A DNA stretch of 22,057 bases from JBEGQX01 sp041180805 (GCA_041180805.1 JBEGQX010000355.1:1-22057); one strand, 5' to 3'. Counted from the first letter of the stretch, positions 8,024 through 16,012 are shown. The notes: generated from the letters alone by a model not told the origin. Numbers and translations are program-made.

Positions 8024-8058
8024 AAACCAATTGTATCCTTAAGGATACAATTGGTCAA
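8023..8058 (-). promoter_or_regulatory. Sigma70-type promoter of the toxin-antitoxin operon
   Basis: On the minus strand TTGACC (complement of 8053-8058) and TACAAT (complement of 8030-8035) are each one base from consensus and are separated by exactly 17 bp. The palindrome covers the whole spacer, the -10 element and half of the -35 element, so repressor binding would block RNA polymerase. The usual distance from a -10 places the start of transcription at about 8023, the first base of the toxin GTG codon, implying a leaderless or nearly leaderless toxin message. Confidence 0.65.
8026..8055. promoter_or_regulatory. 30-bp perfect palindrome, probable toxin-antitoxin operator
   Basis: Bases 8026-8040 (ACCAATTGTATCCTT) are followed directly by their exact reverse complement at 8041-8055, with no spacer and no mismatch. 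The symmetry axis is at 8040/8041 and symmetry breaks one base outside on each side. Its position immediately before the toxin start and on top of the predicted promoter is what is expected for an antitoxin-bound autoregulatory operator. As RNA it could also fold into a hairpin, but it has no following T run on the minus strand. Confidence 0.8.
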
Positions 8059-8094
8059 TCACAAATCTTATTGCGCCAATTTATCTTTATGATT

Positions 8095-8991
8095 CTAGGG
8101 CAGGTATTGCTGGCCCATTTTGCGAAGGAAAGCCAGGGATTCTGCCATTTCTTCCATGCCATTCATGCCATCCTCAATGCTGATCCAACCCTTGTAGTTA
8201 TTCTGGGAAAGCAGTTTGAAGATGGCGGGGTAATCATTCAGGCCTGTGCCTGTAACCCCATGTTTCAGCTTGGGGGAATAACCCAGAGTGCCATCTGCTT
8301 GTTTTAGTTCCTCCCGCGAGGCTCCAGCTTCCAAATAACGATCCGAAGCATGCATACTCACCACACGAGGTGCAACCTTGCGAAGCAACTCCACAGGATC
8401 ATCGCCCGCAACAATTGCATTGGAAGGATCATACTGCACACCGAAATTCGCACGATCCGGTATGGCCTCCAGCAAATCCAAAAACACATCCATCTTCTGG
8501 GCAAACTCGGGATATTTCCAAAACCCATCCTTGTAATGGTTTTCCAAACCCAGAATGATTCCGAATTCCCTCGCCACCGGTAATAGCGAGGTAATGCATT
8601 GGGCCGCCCATTCGATTCCCTGCTGACGGGAAACCTCTGGAAATCGCTGGCCGCTTAATACTCTACAGACAGCGCCCCTGCCTCCCAGGCGGTGGGTAAC
8701 CTGAATCTTTTCCATATGCAGGTCCACCATGCGCTTGCGTACTTCCGCATCAGGGTGGGTGAAATCAGGCGAGCAGCAAAGCATGGGCATTTCAAACCCG
8801 GCATCATGGATGGCATTGGCCACACTATCGATGTAATCATTCTCCAGACTGGTGAAGAAACCATCGTACATTTCCAGTCCATCCGCATCGAGTTGCTTCG
8901 CCATCTCGATCCACTGGAAAACTGTCATCTCGCGGGTTCCCGCAATAGTATCCAGATAACATTTTGGGAAAGCCGATATTTTCAAAGGCAT
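8095..8991 (-). CDS. Sugar phosphate isomerase/epimerase-like TIM barrel protein, cytosolic
   Basis: This 298-residue protein is of the xylose isomerase-like TIM-barrel/AP endonuclease 2 superfamily. Likely metal ligands are Glu in IILGLENHYKDG, Asp in FGVQYDPSNA, His in VVSMHASDRY and Glu in GWISIEDGM; a further His lies in KLKHGVTGTG. I chose the ATG at 8991 (MPLKISAF), which gives a normal barrel start. The frame extends upstream to 9105, but that extension would overlap the 3' end of the preceding gene and reads as a non-conserved basic segment. A GGGGTG lies about 6 nt upstream. There is no signal peptide, unlike the other TIM-barrel protein at 3874-4773, so this one should act in the cytoplasm. 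The gap to the preceding gene is 46 bp, so co-transcription is likely. It could be a sugar isomerase, epimerase or 3-keto-sugar enzyme. Confidence 0.85.
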   Translation of the reverse strand: MPLKISAFPKCYLDTIAGTREMTVFQWIEMAKQLDADGLEMYDGFFTSLENDYIDSVANAIHDAGFEMPMLCCSPDFTHPDAEVRKRMVDLHMEKIQVTHRLGGRGAVCRVLSGQRFPEVSRQQGIEWAAQCITSLLPVAREFGIILGLENHYKDGFWKYPEFAQKMDVFLDLLEAIPDRANFGVQYDPSNAIVAGDDPVELLRKVAPRVVSMHASDRYLEAGASREELKQADGTLGYSPKLKHGVTGTGLNDYPAIFKLLSQNNYKGWISIEDGMNGMEEMAESLAFLRKMGQQYLP

Positions 8992-9037
8992 AAAGTTCAC
9001 CCCTGTAAGAAAACGGAAGATTCGCTTATTTTGATGA

Positions 9038-12010
9038 TCATGGTGCGCCGGGAATCTTCTTTGCCTTGGAATCTTCCGGCGGCTTATCAAGCAGCAAATA
9101 GGCAAACAGGTCGCGAATTTCGTTGGATGGAATTTGCTTTTCCAATCCCTCGGGCATCAAGCTAACCTTGCTGCGCTGAATTTCCTCCACCTCGGCGCGA
9201 GGCACAATCTCCAATTTACCTCCCTGAACTTTCAGGCTTACGCGTTCTTTGCTATCTTCCACTAGTAATCCGGTTAGCACACGCCCCTTGGTGGTGGATA
9301 CCGTAACTGCCTGATAGTCAGTTCCGATCACCAGGCTTGGATCAAACACATTCGAAAGCAACTGTTCGAAGCTGGCGCGGCCATTAACGGTAATATCCGG
9401 TCCAACTTCCTGGCCTTCGCCGTGCATTTTGTGGCACTGGCCACAGACCTTGTTGAAAACAAGCCGACCTGCCTTGGCATCGCCCGGTGTTTTCACAATG
9501 AGGTCGCGCATCTCATTGGTGATTTGTTCACGGACCTGGTTGCGCCCCTCACGAACGGCACCCCAGACCTTCTCCAGTTTCTGTCTAAGTTTGGGGTCGC
9601 GCTCTGCCACTATCCTGCGGGCCTGGTTCATGCCCAGAGCTTCCTTGGGAATCTTTTTGGATTCTATGGCGTCCAACAAATCATTAGCCCATGCTTTTCG
9701 CTGGGAAAGGAATTCAATCATGCGTGGCTGAAGGTTGGGGTCCGCCTTGGCATACATCTCTAATAAGGTTTTGGAAAGTGTGGGGTCCGCCACCCGCCCC
9801 AAAGAGGAAAGCAAACTGGCTTTCACACTAACTGGCACGCCCGCTTCCTTCAACATGGGCAAGGCAACATTCACCGCGCTGGCCGGCGCGGCAATCACCA
9901 GAGCCTCAAAGGCCATGCCCCGGGATAGTTCAGAGCCTTTGTTGTCGCGCACCACCACGGTAATTTTTTCGATGGCTTCGGTGTCCCCCCAGGTGGCCCT
10001 TAGTGCCATCATTTCGGAATGAGACTGGGAATTCACGATACTTTCCAAACCCTTGCGAAATTCTGGCAACTGGTTTTGCCGAATCTCACCAGTTTGGATT
10101 TTTTGTGCCAGGGCTGAACAGATTTGCCTTGCGGTTTGCTGATGGCCATCCTTGATAAGCAGGGAAAGCAGCTTACCCAATACCTCTGGTTTGCTTTGAA
10201 GGGCGAGCAGTTTCTCCACCATGCGCTCCAGCAAAGCCGCCTCGGCTGGTGATGATGGGTTGGCCATCGCGGTTGCCAAAAAGGCATCCAGCACACGCGG
10301 AGAATCCAGCATGGGATGCAAGTTTTGCCACACAATGTTAGGTATCACACCATCGTTGCCGGCATGGGCCAGAACATCAGAAAGAACCTTGGGTGCATCC
10401 AGCGCGGTAATTTTCGAGGCAACCACCGCCACCTGCAATTTCACATCCGGAGAGGAATCCCCAGCCATGCTGGCCAGCTTCTGACGAATTTCCTGGCTAA
10501 CCTGACGGATGTTCCCCGCTGCGCGAACGCCCCATGCCCGCAGGCTTGATTCCTTATGGTTCAATATCTGCAAATGGAAATTCTCAGGTAGCGGGCCACT
10601 GCTTACAAGCACCCATAACGCGTGCATGCGGGCTTTCTTGTTTGCTTTTTCATCCAGGACAATCGCTTCGATTTTAGGTCGCAACCCAGGACTTTGCGCG
10701 TTGCTTAACCTCTCTGTCAACACTCTCTGGGAACTATCCCGGAAATAAACATTCGCATTTCCCAGTTGCTTCAAAAGAGCTTCATCGGAATCCTTGGCCA
10801 GATCGAACTTTGGCGCCCGTGGTGTGTCCTTGTAACGCACACGATAAATGCGACCATAAAGCCGATCGATACCCTGGGGATCGCGCCGTGCATCCTGATA
10901 ACAGTGGTATTGGTCGTACCAATCAAGAATATAAAGGCAACCATCCGGGCCGGTCTTCTGGCTTACGGGCATGAACCAGGCATCATTAGCCATCAAAAAA
11001 TCAGGGCGCGTTTTGGCAAAATAGCTGGAACCAGCGCGCTCCAGTTTGTCGGCATTGATTCCGCCACCATGGATATTGCCCATGTAAAGTACCTCGCGAT
11101 ACTCCGGTGGATAGGCATCGCTGTCAAAAAAATGCAGGCCTGAATACGCTGCCATCTGGTGCTTGTGTTTCACAATGGAACCCAGCTTCCATGTGAATGG
11201 CGGATAGACACCCGCCTGCCGATGGTAATAGCCGCTTTCCACCAAATGCCAAAGGTGATCAATCACGCAGGCGCTGGCAAAGGCGGAACCCTCGGTATCA
11301 AATGCCAGCCCCCAGGGATTGCTTACACCCTCGGCAAAAAGTTCGAACTCCCGGGTCTTGGGATGAATGCGAAACAGTGCGCAGGTAAACCGGTGTTCTT
11401 TGCCCTGGTGTTTGATAACACTTTGGTTGAACACGCCGTTATATCCATACAGCCAGCCATCCGGGCCAAAAGTCAGCGAATTGGGAAGTTCGTGCGTGTC
11501 ATCCCGTCCAAATCCGGTGACTACAACTTCTTTGTAATCCGCCTTGCCATCGCCATCCGTGTCCTTAAGGAAAAGAATATCCGGTGAATTGGCAACCCAG
11601 ACACCCCCATGCCCAACAGCGATCCCCGAGGGAATGTTAAGCCCCTCTGCAAACACGGTAACCTTGTCCACCTTTCCATCCTGGTTGGTATCCTCAAGAA
11701 CTTTTACCCTGTCTTTACCAACTCCCGGACTGGAACGGGGGTACTCTAAAGACTCCACAACCCAGATGCGCCCCTTTTCATCAAAGGTGAAAGCCACAGG
11801 GTTCACCAGGTCTGGTTCACTGACAACGACTTCCACCGAGAAGCCTTCAGGCACCTGCATTTTCTGAATGGCTTCCTGCGGAGTGTAAGCCTTGTTCGGT
11901 GCACCTTTCTGGTTATGCGGTACCACCTGCCTTTGCTTTTCCTGAGCGGCTACATGAATACACGAAAGAACCAAACCTGCGAAAACTAGCGACCAACGAA
12001 AATGAGACAT
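9038..12010 (-). CDS. PVC-type dehydrogenase-like protein with beta-propeller, HEAT repeats and cytochrome c heme-binding domain
   Basis: This 990-residue secreted protein has an architecture largely special to the PVC superphylum. A signal peptide spans about residues 1-22 (cleavage near VAA-QE). The N-terminal part, about residues 50-395, is a six-bladed propeller of the membrane-bound dehydrogenase type (VPEGFSVEVVVSEPDLVNP, then KVLEDTNQDGKVDKVTVFAEGLNIPSGIAV split over several blades). Residues about 400-790 are alpha-helical with HEAT-like repeats. The C-terminal heme domain has CGQCHKMHG, with Cys856-Gly-Gln-Cys-His, and ends with the family motif SLMPEGLEKQIP, whose methionine may be the second heme ligand. 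The role is probably electron transfer linked to oxidation of a sugar or alcohol outside the cytoplasm; the substrate is unknown. It is the first gene of the minus-strand block, divergent from the DUF1559 gene. Confidence 0.93.
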   Translation of the reverse strand: MSHFRWSLVFAGLVLSCIHVAAQEKQRQVVPHNQKGAPNKAYTPQEAIQKMQVPEGFSVEVVVSEPDLVNPVAFTFDEKGRIWVVESLEYPRSSPGVGKDRVKVLEDTNQDGKVDKVTVFAEGLNIPSGIAVGHGGVWVANSPDILFLKDTDGDGKADYKEVVVTGFGRDDTHELPNSLTFGPDGWLYGYNGVFNQSVIKHQGKEHRFTCALFRIHPKTREFELFAEGVSNPWGLAFDTEGSAFASACVIDHLWHLVESGYYHRQAGVYPPFTWKLGSIVKHKHQMAAYSGLHFFDSDAYPPEYREVLYMGNIHGGGINADKLERAGSSYFAKTRPDFLMANDAWFMPVSQKTGPDGCLYILDWYDQYHCYQDARRDPQGIDRLYGRIYRVRYKDTPRAPKFDLAKDSDEALLKQLGNANVYFRDSSQRVLTERLSNAQSPGLRPKIEAIVLDEKANKKARMHALWVLVSSGPLPENFHLQILNHKESSLRAWGVRAAGNIRQVSQEIRQKLASMAGDSSPDVKLQVAVVASKITALDAPKVLSDVLAHAGNDGVIPNIVWQNLHPMLDSPRVLDAFLATAMANPSSPAEAALLERMVEKLLALQSKPEVLGKLLSLLIKDGHQQTARQICSALAQKIQTGEIRQNQLPEFRKGLESIVNSQSHSEMMALRATWGDTEAIEKITVVVRDNKGSELSRGMAFEALVIAAPASAVNVALPMLKEAGVPVSVKASLLSSLGRVADPTLSKTLLEMYAKADPNLQPRMIEFLSQRKAWANDLLDAIESKKIPKEALGMNQARRIVAERDPKLRQKLEKVWGAVREGRNQVREQITNEMRDLIVKTPGDAKAGRLVFNKVCGQCHKMHGEGQEVGPDITVNGRASFEQLLSNVFDPSLVIGTDYQAVTVSTTKGRVLTGLLVEDSKERVSLKVQGGKLEIVPRAEVEEIQRSKVSLMPEGLEKQIPSNEIRDLFAYLLLDKPPEDSKAKKIPGAP

Positions 12011-12116
12011 TCTGGATACCCTTTTCTTTCTTCAGAGCACATTCCGATTGCAAACTACAGATTAATAGGTGATGATCAAAGCTTCAATTCTTGAATTCTT
12101 TACTTGAGGTGTTTTC
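12011..12116. promoter_or_regulatory. Divergent promoter region between the heme protein and the DUF1559 gene
   Basis: These 106 bp must contain the promoters of two divergent genes. The right edge carries GAGGTG 5 nt before the DUF1559 ATG, a good ribosome-binding site; the left edge has AAAGGG before the heme-protein ATG on the minus strand. A short inverted repeat AATTC-TT-GAATT lies near 12092-12103. No -35/-10 pair of convincing quality is visible on either strand. Confidence 0.4.
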
Positions 12117-13058
12117 ATGAATTGCAAGACTTCGCCCCGAAGAAATGCTTTCACACTTATCGAACTGCTGGTGGTGATTGCTATCATCGCCATTTTGATT
12201 GGTTTGCTGTTGCCGGCCGTGCAAAAGGTGCGAGAAGCCGCCGCCAAGTCGCAATGCCAGAACAACCTGAAACAGCTATCGACCGCTGTGCACAATTACA
12301 TTTCCACATTCATGTTCTTTCCCACCAGCAACTCGCCCTGGACAAACGAGGGCCCTGGGCCCAACAACGGCTTTGGCTGGATCTTCCGTTGCCTGCCGTA
12401 CATGGAACAGGAAGCAATTTACAAGCAGATCATTCCGTACGAATCTGGTTCCATGTTCTCGAGTGGTGGGTTGATGAACACCGCATGCAGAACCGCCATT
12501 GCCTCGCCTGTGAAATCGCTTTACTGCCCTTCCGATGGTTCTGCATTGCCTGGTTCCAAGGTCGAAACCTTATGTATTCAATTTGGTGGCATCAAGGTAA
12601 CCATGACCAATTACAAGGGTTCCATGGGTGACAATCGCATGGGGGGTGCAACCAGTATTCATCAGGGAAGAACCCCCGATTGCCATACCACGAATGATTG
12701 TCCGGGTCTTTTCTTCAGAAACTCTTACCAGAAACCCATAAGGATAGAGCATATTTCCGATGGCACTTCAAACACCTTGCTGGCCGGCGAGGATGTCCCC
12801 GAGGAAAATTATCATTCCGCTGCGTTTTATGCCAATGGCGACTATGCCAGCACCCATGCGCCCCTGAATTACTTCCCCAAGCCATCCACACCATCGGATT
12901 GGTGGAATGTCATATCATTCCGAAGCAAACATTCCGGGGGTGCCAACTTCGCCTTCGCGGATGGCTCGGTAAAATTCCTGCCTTCCAACATTGATTACAC
13001 CAATGTTTACAAACCCTTAAGCACCAAGGCCATTGGCGAAGTGATTCCCGGCTATTAA
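12117..13058 (+). CDS. DUF1559 family prepilin-like protein
   Basis: This 313-residue protein belongs to the DUF1559 family, greatly expanded in planctomycetes. The N-terminus is a type II secretion/type IV pilin-like signal: a short basic leader (MNCKTSPRRNA), then FTLIELLVVIAIIAILIGLL, with Phe12 as the likely mature first residue and Glu16 at the +5 position. The leader peptidase site here has Ala rather than Gly at -1. The helix continues into LLPAVQKVREAAAKSQCQNNLKQL. The C-terminus has the family H-X9-DG motif (HSGGANFAFADGSVKFL). It is expected to be membrane-anchored with the body outside the inner membrane, perhaps assembled into a pseudopilus. The ATG has GAGGTG 5 nt upstream. The next gene is a small lipoprotein 22 bp away, a common pairing for this family. 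The precise function is unknown. Confidence 0.93.
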   Translation: MNCKTSPRRNAFTLIELLVVIAIIAILIGLLLPAVQKVREAAAKSQCQNNLKQLSTAVHNYISTFMFFPTSNSPWTNEGPGPNNGFGWIFRCLPYMEQEAIYKQIIPYESGSMFSSGGLMNTACRTAIASPVKSLYCPSDGSALPGSKVETLCIQFGGIKVTMTNYKGSMGDNRMGGATSIHQGRTPDCHTTNDCPGLFFRNSYQKPIRIEHISDGTSNTLLAGEDVPEENYHSAAFYANGDYASTHAPLNYFPKPSTPSDWWNVISFRSKHSGGANFAFADGSVKFLPSNIDYTNVYKPLSTKAIGEVIPGY

Positions 13059-13080
13059 CCCAACCCAAAAAGGTAGGCCC

Positions 13081-13461
13081 ATGCGCGCGTTCATGCTTTT
13101 TGTGATCCTGCTTGCTGTGGTTGGATGTGGAAAACCCGTGGCAACCGTAACTGGAAAGGTAACCCTGGAAGGGAAAGACCTTGCATTTGGAGACATCGGA
13201 TTTCACCTGGAAAATGGGACTGCCGTCGGTAATGGAAAGATTTCTGGTGGAGGAGTATTTTCAGTTGGTGCAGCCGCACAACTGCCGCCGGGAAGCTACA
13301 AAGTAGTTATCATTGCTAATGAAACCAGCGTAAGCAAAGGTCCTGGTTCAGTGGTCATGCCAAAACGCATCACACCCGAAAAATATGGCACCAAGGAAAG
13401 CACACCTTTAAAGGTGGAACTGAAGGCGGGTGCCAACACCGCCAACTTTGACCTTAAGTAA
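13081..13461 (+). CDS. Small lipoprotein with carboxypeptidase regulatory/transthyretin-like fold
   Basis: This 126-residue protein starts with a lipoprotein signal ending in VVGC (Cys16), so it is probably anchored to a membrane facing the periplasm. The rest reads as a short beta-sandwich of the kind seen in planctomycete transthyretin-like lipoproteins: VATVTGKVTLEGKDLAFGDI, then GNGKISGGGVFSVG, then LPPGSYKVVIIANE, ending in KVELKAGANTANFDLK. The start has AGG/TAGG 7-10 nt upstream and the gene lies 22 bp after the DUF1559 gene, so both are likely co-transcribed. No catalytic residues are evident. Function is unknown; association with the DUF1559 protein is inferred from position. It converges on the HEAT-repeat gene with a 16-bp gap. 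Confidence 0.82.
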   Translation: MRAFMLFVILLAVVGCGKPVATVTGKVTLEGKDLAFGDIGFHLENGTAVGNGKISGGGVFSVGAAAQLPPGSYKVVIIANETSVSKGPGSVVMPKRITPEKYGTKESTPLKVELKAGANTANFDLK

Positions 13462-13477
13462 AATTATTTTTGTTAAG

Positions 13478-14230
13478 CTAATTCTTATCTTTTTTCTTTT
13501 TCTTTGCGGTGGTTGAACCACTCCCACCAATTTTACTAATGGCTTCATTCACTGCCTTGGTAAAGTTTTTGTCCCTTTTGTTTTGTTTGTTCTCAGCCTC
13601 TTCCTTGAGCTTGGCCACAGCATCCTTGGCACCCGGCCCGATGCTTCCCAAGGCATTCGCTGCTTCGATGCGAGCGGTTTTGTCATCCAGCGCCTTCATC
13701 AGGGCAGGAACCGCAGGCTTGGCGGCAGCGCCAATGTCACCTAGGGCGTTGGCTGCCTTGGCTCGCAACTCTGCCTCCGGATCGTTCTTGTTTACTGTGC
13801 CACCTTTTTTCTCTTTTTCCTTCCCCTTGGTGGTACCAGAATTGCGCCCATTCAAAACACGAACCAATGGATCCACTCCCTGTGCACCCATTTGACCAAG
13901 ACTTTCAATGGCCGCGGAAACCAACTCCACTTTGCTGTCACCTAGTAAAGAAGCCAAGACTGGAACAGCCGTCTTGGGGTCCGCCTTTACTGCACCCAAA
14001 GCCTGTGCCAGAAATCTTTTCACATACATATCTTGGTCTTTCTGCTTCAGGGCATTCAAAATGTCGGAGGTAGCTGGCTTGGCTTCCTCCTTCAAATCAG
14101 AAAGTTTCTTCGCTGCCCTGCGGCGTTCTTCCACATCCGTACTTTTGAGTTGCTTGACCAGTTCCATGGCATCCTGAGCCAAAACTGCGCCGGCAAATAG
14201 CAAACAGACTGCAAATGAGAGATATCGCAT
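13478..14230 (-). CDS. Secreted HEAT-repeat protein with lysine-rich segments
   Basis: This 250-residue protein has a signal peptide (about residues 1-18, cleavage near VLA-QD) followed by HEAT/PBS-lyase-like helical repeats. Repeat units are visible as LKSTDVEERRRAAKKLSDL, LAQALGAVKADPKTAVPVLASLL, AAIESLGQMGAQGVDPLVRVL, AKAANALGDIGAAAKPAVPALM and EAANALGSIGPGAKDAVAKL. Between the third and fourth repeats is a Gly/Lys-rich insertion (about residues 129-152), and the C-terminus ends in a run of lysines. HEAT proteins of this kind usually act as protein-binding scaffolds; there is no visible enzymatic motif. The ATG has AAGGAA about 7 nt upstream. The gene stands alone on its strand, divergent from efflux set B. 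Confidence 0.85.
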   Translation of the reverse strand: MRYLSFAVCLLFAGAVLAQDAMELVKQLKSTDVEERRRAAKKLSDLKEEAKPATSDILNALKQKDQDMYVKRFLAQALGAVKADPKTAVPVLASLLGDSKVELVSAAIESLGQMGAQGVDPLVRVLNGRNSGTTKGKEKEKKGGTVNKNDPEAELRAKAANALGDIGAAAKPAVPALMKALDDKTARIEAANALGSIGPGAKDAVAKLKEEAENKQNKRDKNFTKAVNEAISKIGGSGSTTAKKKKKDKN

Positions 14231-14430
14231 GATGAATTTCCTTGATGTGATATGTTCCTACCTAATTTAACGCATTCAGAGGCAAAAAGGTTCCGAAATC
14301 CATGCTTAAAGCCCCATTTTGCCTTATTTTCGCATTAGGATTGCTCCTCATTTGTAAAGATTCTCACCTGAAAATGTCGATGAAATAGGAAAGATGTACC
14401 AATAATCAGGGGTTTACCATCTTTAAGGCC
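14231..14430. promoter_or_regulatory. Divergent promoter region upstream of efflux set B
   Basis: These 200 bp separate the divergent HEAT gene and the TolC B gene and must hold both promoters. The region is AT-richer than its surroundings. I see no -35/-10 pair good enough to name. Near the right end, AAAGATG (14390-14396) and CATCTTT (14418-14424) are inverted copies flanking a 21-nt loop and end 6 nt before the assumed TTG start, so an mRNA hairpin over the initiation region is possible. No known regulator site is recognisable. Confidence 0.35.
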
Positions 14431-15993
14431 TTGGGTTTCAAAGTTCGAACCAGATGTGTTTCAGCCTTTCTGCTGATGGCGGGAATGCTGTGCCCAATGT
14501 TATATTCTCAACAACCTTTGCCAGTTCCAAAGGACGAGCCATTAAAGCTTTTACCTGTAACCAAGACAGATGATAAATCCCTGCCTGAATTTCCCATCAA
14601 CCTTCCCACGGCCATGCAGTTGGCAAACGCCAGGCCTTTGGATATTCAGATAGCCTCTGAAAGAATATTGGCTGCCCAGGCTCAGCTTCTGCGTGCGAAG
14701 GCCCTTTGGCTTCCCACTTTAAATATGGGAGCAGATTATTACCGGCATGATGGCCAAATTCAGGATATTCGTGGCAAGGTCTTTGGCACCGGCAAAAGTT
14801 CTCTCATGGCGGGGTTGGGCCCCACCGCAGTCTTTGCCCTTTCCGATGCAATCTATTCCCCGCTTGCAGCCAGACAAGTAGTGCGAGCCAGAGAAGCAGA
14901 CCGTCAGGCTGCCGTGAATGATACTCTTCTACAGGTTGCGGAATCTTACTTTAATGTTCAGGAAGCGCGTGGCGAAGTGGCCAGCGCCATGGATACGGTA
15001 AAACGTTCTGAAGAACTGTTCCAAAAAACCACCCAGCTTACCCCGGGGCTTGCACCTCCCGCAGAAGCCACCCGCGTTCGCGCCGAACTAGCCAGGCGCA
15101 AGCAGGATGTGGAATATGCCTTTGAAAACTGGCAGGTACAAAGTGCCGAACTACTTCGTGTTTTGCATTTGCAATCAGGCTTGCAGGTTTCTCCCGTGGA
15201 AGAGCCGCACCTGAAATTAGAATTGATCAATCCACAACTGACGGTGGATGAATTGATTCCTGTCGCACTTACGCTGCGCCCGGAACTTGCATCCCAACAG
15301 GCATTGGTTCAGGCAAGCCTTGCCAGGGTAAAACAAGAACAGATGAGACCACTTATCCCCAGTTTGCTACTGCGTGGAAATGCAACCCAACCGGGTGGAA
15401 CTCTTTCATCAGGAGTGTTTGGTGGTGGCATCAACAGCTTCATGGGCGACTTCGGCATGCGAAACACCATGGATGTGCAAGTATTATGGGAACTGGAAAG
15501 CTTCGGCATCGGCAACATAGCGCTAAAGCGTGAACGCAGGGCTGAAAACCAGGCGGCTACCTTGGAACTTTACAAGGTACAGGATCGCGTGGCAGCCGAG
15601 GTAACCCAAACCACCGCCATGGCACAAAGGGCGGCTCGAAGGTTGAAAGAAGCCGAGGAAGGCCTGCGCTACGCGCTGGATACCGCTGACAAAAATTATC
15701 AGGGCCTAAGCCAGACCAAAAGGGCGGGAGAACTGCTTGTTCTTGTGTACCGCCCCCAGGAAGTGCTGATCTCCATTCAGGCGCTTCAGGCCGCCTACAA
15801 GGATTATTACAAGGCTGTCGCCGATAATAACCGCGCCCAGTTCAAACTTTACAGGGCCCTGGGCCATCCAGGCCAGCAGGTCACAGAGCATTCTGTGATC
15901 CTTCGGGGGGAAATCAAGGATACCTCGAAGCAAGAACCTGCCACCATTGTTCCAGCAGTTCATCTGGAACGCGCCATTCCGATCAAGCCTTAA
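14431..15993 (+). CDS. TolC family outer-membrane efflux protein (set B)
   Basis: This 520-residue TolC-like channel is the first gene of a complete tripartite efflux operon. The likely start is a TTG at 14431, which gives a signal peptide (KVRTRCVSAFLLMAG through PMLYSQQ). AAGG lies only 2-3 nt before it, which is too close to be ideal. The frame is blocked by a TAG at 14386 with no ATG between, and the first ATG (14476) would remove much of the signal peptide. Core features match the other TolC: INLPTAMQLANARPLDI, ADYYRHDG, EQMRPLIPSLLLRGN, DRVAAEV and RPQEVLISIQALQAAYKDYY. The gap to the permease gene is 19 bp, so they are co-transcribed. The start is the least certain part. Confidence 0.9.
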   Translation: MGFKVRTRCVSAFLLMAGMLCPMLYSQQPLPVPKDEPLKLLPVTKTDDKSLPEFPINLPTAMQLANARPLDIQIASERILAAQAQLLRAKALWLPTLNMGADYYRHDGQIQDIRGKVFGTGKSSLMAGLGPTAVFALSDAIYSPLAARQVVRAREADRQAAVNDTLLQVAESYFNVQEARGEVASAMDTVKRSEELFQKTTQLTPGLAPPAEATRVRAELARRKQDVEYAFENWQVQSAELLRVLHLQSGLQVSPVEEPHLKLELINPQLTVDELIPVALTLRPELASQQALVQASLARVKQEQMRPLIPSLLLRGNATQPGGTLSSGVFGGGINSFMGDFGMRNTMDVQVLWELESFGIGNIALKRERRAENQAATLELYKVQDRVAAEVTQTTAMAQRAARRLKEAEEGLRYALDTADKNYQGLSQTKRAGELLVLVYRPQEVLISIQALQAAYKDYYKAVADNNRAQFKLYRALGHPGQQVTEHSVILRGEIKDTSKQEPATIVPAVHLERAIPIKP

Positions 15994-16012
15994 GGTGCAA
16001 AGAGGATTCACC

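Noticed and set aside
8026..8055. Reading the perfect palindrome as a rho-independent terminator for the upstream isomerase gene
   Set aside because: It is AT-rich, has no loop or following T run on the minus strand, and coincides with promoter elements before the toxin; an operator fits better.
8992..9105. Longer start for the second TIM-barrel isomerase
   Set aside because: The 38-residue basic extension overlaps the preceding gene and is not like other family N-termini.
15947..16012. Longer start for permease B
   Set aside because: The extension lies in the TolC gene, has no ribosome-binding site and precedes the normal RND N-terminus; the ATG at 16013 with AGAGGA is preferred.
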